A stretch of DNA of 5,494 bases. It comes from Gorillibacterium sp. (GTDB lineage Bacteria > Bacillota > Bacilli > Paenibacillales > NBRC-103111). Below, one piece after another: positions 1 through 5,024 of this stretch (the first letter of the stretch is position 1; each line of letters starts with the position of its first letter). The position numbers were made by a program, and so were the translations under genes. The notes under the pieces are model-generated. The model saw only the letters and a program-made list of their open reading frames with translations, was not told the origin of the DNA and did no database searches. The stretch lies in contig JAIMBU010000249.1 of NCBI GenBank assembly GCA_023511325.1, forward strand, positions 1 through 5,494, written 5' to 3'.

Positions 1-366
1 GGTCCAGACAGTATCAAAGCGGCTATGATGGCCGAGATCATGTGGAATCAGAGTCCTAAAGCATTTGCTGAGTTTCACGAAGCCTTATATGAGCATCAAA
101 AAGTGGAATCAGATATTTGGGCAACTGAGAAGTATATGCTAGAGATTATTGAAAAGTATGTTCCTAGTGGTGATGCGAAAAAGGCTAAGAAAAGCATTCG
201 AGCCTTAGAGGGTCTTTTTGAAGTTAAAGAGGACTTTAAGATAACAACAGCTAATGGCGTGTCGGGTACACCTACGGTTTTCGTGAATGGGGTTAAGACT
301 AGTACCGAAGCGTTATCAGAAACTGTCAATAATGAGTTAGCACTTAAAGAGAAGTCGACTAAATAA
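1..366 (+). CDS. DsbA/BdbD-like thioredoxin-fold protein, C-terminal part (5' end outside window)
   Basis: The reading frame is open from base 1 and ends with TAA at 364-366, giving 121 residues of a gene that begins upstream. The ATG at 25 is internal, since coding-like sequence (GPDSIKAA) precedes it. The DsbA-family signature is the pattern G-T-P-T followed by VFVNG (TPT codons at 268-276). This is the cis-proline loop that packs against the active-site CXXC in thioredoxin folds and is followed by a beta strand. The segment before it (FHEALYEHQ and the helices after it) fits the helical insertion of DsbA proteins. The CXXC motif and any signal peptide or lipobox would lie upstream, so neither localisation nor oxidase versus isomerase role can be judged. 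Family members in Gram-positives are usually extracytoplasmic thiol-disulfide oxidoreductases. The gene is followed by a terminator and is probably transcriptionally separate from the next operon. Confidence 0.85.
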   Translation, partial: GPDSIKAAMMAEIMWNQSPKAFAEFHEALYEHQKVESDIWATEKYMLEIIEKYVPSGDAKKAKKSIRALEGLFEVKEDFKITTANGVSGTPTVFVNGVKTSTEALSETVNNELALKEKSTK

Positions 367-457
367 TATAAGGGACGGTTCGAAATAAAACCCTACCCCA
401 CTATCTATACAAATGCAGAACCAATAATGGACTATGCTAAGTATAAAATGATAAACC

Positions 458-490
458 TCATCCTCGGAAAGATACGAGGATGATTTTTTT
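458..490 (+). terminator. Rho-independent terminator after the DsbA-like gene
   Basis: A perfect 9-bp stem pairs TCATCCTCG (458-466) with CGAGGATGA (475-483) around an 8-base loop. Seven T residues follow at once (484-490). It lies about 90 bases after the DsbA stop codon and separates that transcript from the AKR operon. Confidence 0.9.
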
Positions 491-581
491 ATGGTTCAAA
501 CCTGCCGTATACAAAAGCCGATGGAACCTATCAATATCGCTCTCGCTTTTTCATGGATCAAAAAAGAAAGAATGAAATCGC

Positions 582-612
582 TTGACATGGAGTATACTCC
601 ATCCGATAAGAT
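582..612 (+). promoter_or_regulatory. MerR-type promoter/operator of the AKR-merR-SDR1 operon
   Basis: A perfect -35 box TTGACA (582-587) and a -10 box TAAGAT (607-612) are separated by 19 bp, longer than the usual 17. The spacer is mostly filled by a perfect 16-base palindrome ATGGAGTATACTCCAT (587-602), which overlaps the last base of the -35 box. A long spacer with a centred palindrome is the hallmark of promoters that MerR proteins activate by DNA distortion. The GGAGT/ACTCC half sites resemble, from memory, those of AdhR/NmlR-type regulators. The obvious candidate regulator is the MerR protein encoded at 1804-2184 in the same operon, which would make the operon autoregulated. Transcription should start near 619, leaving a leader of about 128 bases. 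Confidence 0.85.
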
Positions 613-625
613 GCAAGTAATTACA

Positions 626-721
626 AACAAGCTCAGTCGGAACAAACTTAAAATCGAGTCGCAGAGTGCTGCAATGAACGTTACTTTGGGAATAATGAAC
701 GACAAGTGTGAAACATCTTAA
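626..721 (+). pseudogene. Remnant of a merR gene 3' end in the AKR leader
   Basis: Codons 626-706 encode a sequence that aligns in frame and without gaps with residues 84-110 of the intact MerR protein downstream. Shared blocks are KLKIES, TLGIMN and a closing K. At the DNA level 641-706 matches 2068-2133 at 49 of 66 positions by hand count, including 12 identical bases around AAAATCGAGTCG and 11 around ACTTTGGGAAT. The frame ends with TAA at 719-721, 25 bases before the AKR start, which is a normal operon spacing. The DNA-binding half is missing: directly upstream lies the promoter instead of HTH codons. There is no plausible start codon with a ribosome binding site downstream of the predicted transcription start. 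I read it as the tail left by an internal deletion of a second merR copy that once preceded AKR. Confidence 0.75.
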
Positions 722-746
722 TCGCAAAAATAAGGAGGATAAACAG

Positions 747-1760
747 ATGAAATACAGAATTCTCGGCAGAACAGGCATGTCGGTTAGCGAGTTCGCTCTG
801 GGAACGATGATGTTTGGAGCAATGGGCAACCCAGACCATGACGATTCGATCCGCATCATCCATACGGCGCTAGACGCCGGTATTAACTTCATCGATACAG
901 CCGATGTCTATTCTAGGGGAGAGTCGGAAGAGATCATCCGTAAGGCGCTTAAGGGACGCCGGCAGGAAGTGATTCTTGCAACGAAGTTTGGTCTTCCCAT
1001 GGGGGCAGATGCTAATCAGCGCGGAGGCTCGGCTCGGTGGATCAAGTTGGAAATTGAAAACAGTCTTCGTCGACTGGGTACGGACTATATCGATCTCTAC
1101 CAAATCCACCGACCCGACCCTAACACTGACATCAGCGAGACGCTTTCAGCACTCTCAGATTTGATTCGATCGGGCAAAGTGCGCGCAATTGGCTCGTCAA
1201 CCTTCCCTGCAGAGTTGATCGTTGAAGCACAATGGGCGGCACAACAAGGTGGTCACCACCGCTTTCTCACAGAGCAGCCCATGTATTCCATCTTTACGAG
1301 GAAACTTGAAGCCGCTGTGCTGCCAACTGCACAACGCTACGGGATGGGCGTGCTGACCTATAGCCCACTGAACGGTGGATGGCTTTCTGGCCGTACTGAT
1401 CTAACGACAAGTCATCGGGCGTCGACAACACCGACACGTTACGACCCGACGGTGCTAGGCAACCAGGCCAAGGCGGAAGCCTTACGAAAACTGACCACCC
1501 TTGCAAACAAAGCAGGGATTCCATTGCCGCACCTCGCCTTAGCTTTTGTCCGGTCGCATCCCGCAGTCACCTCAGTGCTCATTGGCCCGCGCACGCAGGA
1601 ACAACTCGAGGGTCTTCTCGCTGGCGCGGAATTGGAATTGAGTGAGGAGTTGCTCGACCACATCGATGAGATTGTTCCGCCGGGAGCGGACCTTAACCCA
1701 GCTGACAACTACGCCGCTGAACCACTGGCTCTTGCAGATAAGCGGTTACGCCGCCGATAG
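747..1760 (+). CDS. Aldo/keto reductase
   Basis: A 337-residue NADPH-dependent aldo/keto reductase with the full (beta/alpha)8 barrel length. The start at 747 is chosen because AAGGAGG (732-738) lies 8 bases before it and the protein then begins with the standard MKYRILGRTG; the in-frame ATG at 708 lies in the merR remnant region. The catalytic tetrad is complete: D50 and Y55 in DTADVY, K80 in ATKFG, and H121 in YQIHRPD. The C-terminal cofactor segment SVLIGPRTQEQL (276-287) is typical of the 2'-phosphate-binding loop of NADPH-using members. Such enzymes reduce aldehydes and ketones to alcohols in the cytosol; the substrate is not predictable here. It is the first gene of the operon, 43 bases before merR, and is probably controlled by the MerR-type promoter at 582-612. 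Its G+C content is clearly higher than that of the flanking DsbA gene, compatible with horizontal origin. Confidence 0.95.
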   Translation: MKYRILGRTGMSVSEFALGTMMFGAMGNPDHDDSIRIIHTALDAGINFIDTADVYSRGESEEIIRKALKGRRQEVILATKFGLPMGADANQRGGSARWIKLEIENSLRRLGTDYIDLYQIHRPDPNTDISETLSALSDLIRSGKVRAIGSSTFPAELIVEAQWAAQQGGHHRFLTEQPMYSIFTRKLEAAVLPTAQRYGMGVLTYSPLNGGWLSGRTDLTTSHRASTTPTRYDPTVLGNQAKAEALRKLTTLANKAGIPLPHLALAFVRSHPAVTSVLIGPRTQEQLEGLLAGAELELSEELLDHIDEIVPPGADLNPADNYAAEPLALADKRLRRR

Positions 1761-1803
1761 AACTGAATAATCCAATATTCAATAAGCAGGAAGAGGGTAT
1801 GGA

Positions 1804-2184
1804 ATGAATCCCACATTTTCGATCGCTGAGGTCTCCGAGAGAACGGGACTCAGTTATGATACGATACGCTATTACGAGAAAATCGGGTTGCTGCCACCAG
1901 CGAAGCGCAAGGAAAATGGGCAAAGGGAATATGACAAGCTCGATCTCGATCGGTTCACCTTCGTCACCCACCTTAAAAGAACCCATATGCCACTGAAGGA
2001 AATTGAACGATATATGGTCTTTTCATCTGAGCAGAATTATGAGGGCTGTTACAACGTGCTTTATGAGCAAAAACTCAAAATCGAGTCGGAAATGGCAGAA
2101 ATGCATGCTACTTTGGGAATCATGAATTATAAATTGGACCACTTTCAAGACATGATCAAGCGATCAGGATTAGGAGGAAATTAA
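1804..2184 (+). CDS. MerR-family transcriptional regulator, YyaN/AdhR-like
   Basis: A 126-residue cytosolic regulator. Residues 5-25 form the winged helix-turn-helix (FSIAEVSERTGLS, then TIRYYEKIGLL), followed by the wing with NGQREY (38-43). The second helical pair extends to about residue 72. Residues 79-115 are predicted to form the long antiparallel dimerisation coiled coil. The length and the YYEKIGLLPP/KRKENG pattern fit the YyaN/YraB (AdhR) group, whose members answer to aldehydes or thiol-reactive electrophiles. From memory, the redox cysteine of Bacillus AdhR lies in a FIKC context. The matching position here reads FVTH (53-56), so that cysteine is absent; the only cysteine is C82. 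The start at 1804 follows a purine-rich site (AGGAAGAGGG, 1788-1797). Its stop is 2 bases before the SDR1 start, so the two are probably translationally coupled. It likely regulates its own operon through the palindrome at 587-602. Confidence 0.92.
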   Translation: MNPTFSIAEVSERTGLSYDTIRYYEKIGLLPPAKRKENGQREYDKLDLDRFTFVTHLKRTHMPLKEIERYMVFSSEQNYEGCYNVLYEQKLKIESEMAEMHATLGIMNYKLDHFQDMIKRSGLGGN

Positions 2185-2186
2185 AG

Positions 2187-3158
2187 ATGCATACGGACAA
2201 CCTTTATAAGATTACACCCCAGGCACCGATCCCATCAGGGTTTGGATCGCAAACAACAGCGCAAGAGGCTCTTGGCGGACGTGACCTGAGCGGCAAGATC
2301 GCCATCGTGACCGGAGGGTACTCCGGCATTGGCCTTGAGACAACCCGCGCCTTGGCGGAAGCAGGTGCGACGGTTATCGTACCTGCCCGTACACCAGAGA
2401 AGGCTCGCGCTTCGATGGCTGGCATCCAACGAGTAGAGTTGGAGGAGTTGAATCTTATGGACCCCGCTTCAATCGATAAATTCGCGCAGCGATTTCTGAG
2501 CTCGGGACGGCAGCTAGATATCCTTATCAACAATGCTGGTATTATGGCAAACCCGCTTATACGCGATGAGCGCGGCTACGAATCCCAATTCGCCACCAAT
2601 CATTTGGGACATTTTCAACTGGCCGCACGGCTGTGGCCTGCATTGAAACAAGCAGGAAGTGCACGAGTTGTCGCTGTTTCTTCAACTGGAGTTCGCTTTG
2701 GAGGCGTCGATTTTGACGATCCAAGCTTTGAACGGCGGGAGTACGACAAGTGGAAGGCGTACGGCCAGTCCAAGTCTGCCAACGCGCTGTTTGCCGTTGC
2801 GCTGGACAGAAGAGGACATGCACACGGCGTCCGTGCTTTCGCTGTCCACCCAGGCAGAATCATGACCGATTTGGTGCGCTATATGTCAGATGAAGAAAAA
2901 CGCGCAGCAGGTGGGGGATTAAAGACCGTAGAGCAGGGTGCAGCGACAAGCGTATGGTGTGCGACGAGTACTCAGTTGGACGGTAAGGGCGGCGTTTACT
3001 GCATAGACGTCGATATCGCTGAGGTCATTCCGGCAGATGCTCCGCAGGGGTTGGGCCAAGTCTTGTCGGGTGTAATTTCTTGGGCGGTTGATCCCGACTT
3101 GGCGGAGCGGCTTTGGCTGCTCAGTGAGGAGATGACTGGCCTAGAGTTCACGATTTAG
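2187..3158 (+). CDS. SDR-family NAD(P)-dependent oxidoreductase (SDR1)
   Basis: A 323-residue short-chain dehydrogenase/reductase. The Rossmann cofactor motif TGGYSGIG spans residues 42-49, R68 in PART after the second strand suggests NADP(H), NNAG is at 115-118, and the active site is N138, S165/S166, Y192 and K196 (YGQSK). The roughly 26-residue serine-to-tyrosine distance and the DKWKAY block fit the retinol-dehydrogenase-like subgroup rather than the 13-residue classical layout. Family members interconvert alcohols and carbonyls; the substrate is unknown. AGGAGG (2172-2177) sits inside the end of merR, 9 bases before the ATG, supporting translational coupling. It is the last gene of the operon, with a terminator about 35 bases after the stop. 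Compared with the paralogue at 3799-4839 it lacks a 29-residue segment after HPG (221-223), and reads CIDVDIAE where the paralogue has CEDCDIAE. The high G+C content resembles that of AKR. Confidence 0.95.
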   Translation: MHTDNLYKITPQAPIPSGFGSQTTAQEALGGRDLSGKIAIVTGGYSGIGLETTRALAEAGATVIVPARTPEKARASMAGIQRVELEELNLMDPASIDKFAQRFLSSGRQLDILINNAGIMANPLIRDERGYESQFATNHLGHFQLAARLWPALKQAGSARVVAVSSTGVRFGGVDFDDPSFERREYDKWKAYGQSKSANALFAVALDRRGHAHGVRAFAVHPGRIMTDLVRYMSDEEKRAAGGGLKTVEQGAATSVWCATSTQLDGKGGVYCIDVDIAEVIPADAPQGLGQVLSGVISWAVDPDLAERLWLLSEEMTGLEFTI

Positions 3159-3192
3159 CGTGACCCTAATTAAAATTGCATGAACAAAATAA

Positions 3193-3243
3193 AAGCCGCA
3201 TGATTGTGGCTTAGCCTGTTGAGCAACCTCAACAGGCTTTTTT
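3193..3243 (+). terminator. Double-hairpin intrinsic terminator after SDR1
   Basis: Two stem-loops lie back to back. The first pairs AAGCCGCA (3193-3200) with TGTGGCTT (3205-3212) around a 4-base loop, with one G-U pair. The second is a perfect 11-bp stem, AGCCTGTTGAG (3213-3223) with CTCAACAGGCT (3228-3238), loop CAAC, running into six T residues (3238-3243). The second is a textbook intrinsic terminator closing the AKR operon. The first may stabilise the 3' end or slow the polymerase. Confidence 0.92.
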
Positions 3244-3352
3244 CTCTAGCGATACATAATTAGCCTTCGGAATAGGTTAGGGTCTTTCCACCTCCGTCTC
3301 GATTTTCTTTCCCAATACTGCATAGCTGAAATTCATATGCTATGCTGAAATC

Positions 3353-3370
3353 GGTTCAAACGTTTAAACC
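3353..3370. promoter_or_regulatory. Candidate ArsR operator upstream of arsR-SDR2
   Basis: An 18-base near-perfect palindrome reads GGTTCAAACGTTTAAACC, with one mismatched pair (3357/3366), and ends 23 bases before the ArsR start codon. Winged-helix ArsR repressors bind imperfect palindromes over or just after their own promoter, so autorepression is a reasonable inference. The promoter itself is weak to the eye: TATGCT at 3336-3341 or 3341-3346 could be the -10, but no good -35 is present. Just upstream, GCTGAAAT occurs twice (3325-3332 and 3344-3351), and GCATAG/CTATGC (3320-3325, 3340-3345) forms a second, looser inverted repeat. Confidence 0.55.
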
Positions 3371-3393
3371 AAATGGACAAGGAGAACAACAAT

Positions 3394-3726
3394 ATGCTCG
3401 ATAGCGAGAAATTGAATAATATGAAAATAGATTTTAAGGTTTGTACAAAGGTATTGGCTGCTATCGGTGATGAAACACGCCAACTGATTATTGTGGGGCT
3501 TATTGATGCTGGCTGCGATGGATTACGTGTTGGAGAGATTACAGCTCAAACCCATCTGTCTAGGCCTGCTGTGTCCCATCACCTTAAAATATTGAAGGAA
3601 GCAGGAATCGTCGTCATCCACAAAGTGGCAACGATGAACTACTACTACCTTGACCCGACCAGTTGGGTGATGAATCTGAAGAAATTGATCACCAACTTTG
3701 AAGAAATGCTCGTCAAACAAGAGTAA
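3394..3726 (+). CDS. ArsR-family winged-helix transcriptional regulator
   Basis: A 110-residue regulator. The start at 3394 is preferred over the in-frame ATG at 3373 because AAGGAG (3379-3384) lies 9 bases before 3394 and inside the would-be first codons of the longer form; the upstream ATG has only operator sequence before it. The winged helix spans about residues 20-86: AIGDETRQLII is the first helix, LRVGEIT leads into the helix-turn-helix, and SRPAVSHHLKILKEAGIV (56-73) is the recognition helix and the start of the wing, ending at YYYL (83-86). The ELCVC-type metal site of arsenic and cadmium sensors is absent (LRVGEI instead), with only C17 and C41 present, so a metal signal is not supported. 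SDR2 follows after 72 bases without a clear promoter or terminator, so the pair is probably cotranscribed and SDR2 is the likely target. Confidence 0.92.
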   Translation: MLDSEKLNNMKIDFKVCTKVLAAIGDETRQLIIVGLIDAGCDGLRVGEITAQTHLSRPAVSHHLKILKEAGIVVIHKVATMNYYYLDPTSWVMNLKKLITNFEEMLVKQE

Positions 3727-3798
3727 ATGGAACGGAATACGACATAAGTGAGGTAAGCAAATAGATCATATAAAAAATCAAAATGGAGGAAAACACAG

Positions 3799-4839
3799 AT
3801 GAACAATAACCAAGCTCAAAATACAATCCAGGCCCCGATACTATCGGGCTTCAGTGGCAAGACAACAGCAAAAAAAGCATTGGGAAACCGCGACCTGAAA
3901 GGAAAGGTTGCGATTGTAACCGGAGGCTATTCTGGTATTGGTCTTGAAACGACGCGTGTACTGGCTGAAGCAGGTGCAACCGTCATTGTGCCTGCGCGAA
4001 CGCTGGAAAAAGCTCGGGCTGCAGTTCAGGGCATTCCTAATGTAGAACTAGAGGTTTTGAATCTCATGGATCCGAAGTCTATAGATGCGTTTGCAGAGCG
4101 TTTCCTATCTACAGGTAGACCGCTGCATATTCTTATCAATAGTGCAGGAATCATGGCTTCGCCATTGATGAGAGATAAGAGAGGGTATGAAGCTCAATTT
4201 GCCACAAACCATCTCGGACACTTTCATTTAACAGCAAGGCTTTGGCCTGCTTTGAAAAGGGCCGGTACTGCTAGGGTTGTTGCGGTTTCCTCCAGGGCTC
4301 AGCGCCTCGGAGGTGTCAATTTCGAAGATCCGAACTTTGAAACAACGGAATATGATAAGTGGAAGGCCTATGCCGGGTCAAAGTCTGCCAATGTCCTGTT
4401 CGCTGTAGAACTGGACAGATTAGCAAAGCTCCATGGTGTTCGAGCATTCTCCGTTCACCCCGGGTTAATTCCAACTACAGGCATCGGCAGGTTTAGTCGC
4501 GATGATAAAGCATCAAAGCTAGTGAAAAGCTTGAATGGTCTTACCTTAACCCTAATGGACAAGCTGAATATCATCAAACTAATAAATCTAACCAAAAAAG
4601 GACAGGGCAATAAATTAAAAACGATTAAGCAGGGGGCAGCCACATCGATATGGTGTGCAACCAGTGATGCACTGGATGGAAGCGGAGGCGTTTATTGTGA
4701 GGATTGTGATATCGCCGAGGCTGTTCCAGCTGATAGCACGAAGGGGTACGGTGTTCGTCCGTGGGCAATTGACCCGGATTATGCCAAAAAGCTTTGGACG
4801 CTCAGCGAGAAGCTTGCGGGGGTAAGGTTTGAATTTTAA
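3799..4839 (+). CDS. SDR-family NAD(P)-dependent oxidoreductase (SDR2), paralogue of SDR1
   Basis: A 346-residue short-chain dehydrogenase/reductase started by GGAGG (3785-3789) with 9-base spacing. The Rossmann motif TGGYSGIG is at 41-48, R67 in PART suggests NADP(H), NSAG is at 114-117 (SDR1 has the standard NNAG), and the active site is N137, S164/S165, Y191 and K195 (YAGSK). Over the roughly 190-residue core it matches SDR1 at about 77% of positions by eye, without gaps. After HPG (220-222) it carries about 29 extra residues relative to SDR1, a basic and leucine-rich stretch centred on residues 236-272. Near the end it has CEDCDIAE and GVRPWAIDP, where SDR1 differs. The codon and base composition is more A+T-rich than SDR1, so the two are old paralogues or separately acquired homologues rather than a recent tandem copy. 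It likely reduces a carbonyl compound under ArsR control; the substrate is unknown. Confidence 0.95.
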   Translation: MNNNQAQNTIQAPILSGFSGKTTAKKALGNRDLKGKVAIVTGGYSGIGLETTRVLAEAGATVIVPARTLEKARAAVQGIPNVELEVLNLMDPKSIDAFAERFLSTGRPLHILINSAGIMASPLMRDKRGYEAQFATNHLGHFHLTARLWPALKRAGTARVVAVSSRAQRLGGVNFEDPNFETTEYDKWKAYAGSKSANVLFAVELDRLAKLHGVRAFSVHPGLIPTTGIGRFSRDDKASKLVKSLNGLTLTLMDKLNIIKLINLTKKGQGNKLKTIKQGAATSIWCATSDALDGSGGVYCEDCDIAEAVPADSTKGYGVRPWAIDPDYAKKLWTLSEKLAGVRFEF

Positions 4840-4841
4840 AT

Positions 4842-4985
4842 AATGGATTCCATCGATCCGACATTTTGGCTTTCAATTTGACTAAGCGCGAAAATGTCGT
4901 TAATGCCGATGGGGGCAGCTTGGGTGACACACTCGGTTCCGATTTTGATCGAGCAGAGTGGTTGTTTGCAAGCAAACATGTATAA
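4842..4985 (+). pseudogene. Coding-like remnant of unknown gene, no start
   Basis: Directly after SDR2 a 47-codon frame ends in TAA at 4983-4985. From about residue 5 the translation reads like real protein, for example NADGGSLGDTLGSDFDRAEW and then LFASKHV, with a balanced residue mix. I see no start codon with a ribosome binding site and I do not recognise the family. It may be the 3' end of a gene truncated when the SDR2 unit was placed here. It could also be chance, since the frame is short. Confidence 0.3.
4859..4899. repeat. Inverted repeat with 9-bp perfect arms downstream of SDR2
   Basis: CGACATTTT (4859-4867) and AAAATGTCG (4891-4899) are perfect reverse complements separated by 23 bases, starting 20 bases after the SDR2 stop. 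No T-run follows, so it is not a standard intrinsic terminator on the plus strand. It could be an mRNA 3'-end hairpin, or chance within the remnant frame. Confidence 0.5.
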
Positions 4986-4986
4986 T
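4963..4986 (+). promoter_or_regulatory. Promoter of the GNAT gene with overlapping inverted repeat
   Basis: A perfect -10 box TATAAT lies at 4981-4986. At 17-bp spacing the -35 position (4958-4963) reads GTGGTT, a poor match. The spacer is filled by TGTTTGC-AA-GCAAACA (4963-4978), 7-bp arms with a 2-base centre, too tight for a hairpin and therefore more like a protein-binding site. Transcription would start near 4993, which rules out the ATG at 4992 and supports translation from 5025. The weak -35 and embedded repeat would fit an activator- or repressor-controlled promoter. Confidence 0.5.
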
Positions 4987-5024
4987 AACATATGAGAAAA
5001 TCCGCAGGATTGAGGGAGAATTCA

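Larger units (their letters stand above)
367..746. other. 380-base intergenic region: terminator, MerR-type promoter and merR remnant
   Basis: This stretch carries no intact gene that I can support. It holds the terminator at 458-490, the MerR-type promoter and operator at 582-612, the decayed merR tail at 626-721 and the ribosome binding site AAGGAGG at 732-738 for the next gene. Bases 367-457 and 491-581 show only short frames without a start codon and binding site, which I did not call as genes. A 76-codon frame starting at 491 runs through the promoter. Only its last third resembles a protein, and its ATG directly follows the terminator T-run without a ribosome binding site. Confidence 0.7.

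Noticed and set aside
367..483. A startless frame after the DsbA stop, with PYPTIYTNAEPIMDYAK faintly like a glyoxalase/PhnB N-terminus
   Set aside because: It has no start codon or ribosome binding site and runs into the terminator stem. The likeness is too short to support a call.
484..585. A startless frame reading GSNLPYTKADGTYQYRSRFF
   Set aside because: It begins in the terminator T-run and ends inside the -35 box. It may be a gene fragment, but I do not recognise it firmly.
491..721. A 76-codon plus-strand frame with ATG at 491
   Set aside because: The ATG follows the terminator T-run with no ribosome binding site, and the frame runs through the promoter at 582-612. Only its last third (the merR remnant) looks like protein.
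4859..4899. The inverted repeat after SDR2 as an intrinsic terminator
   Set aside because: The 23-base loop is large and no T-tract follows on the plus strand; I list it only as a repeat.
4894..4995. A short plus-strand frame of 33 codons starting MSLMPMGAAW
   Set aside because: There is no ribosome binding site, and the protein-like signal lies in a different frame of the same DNA.
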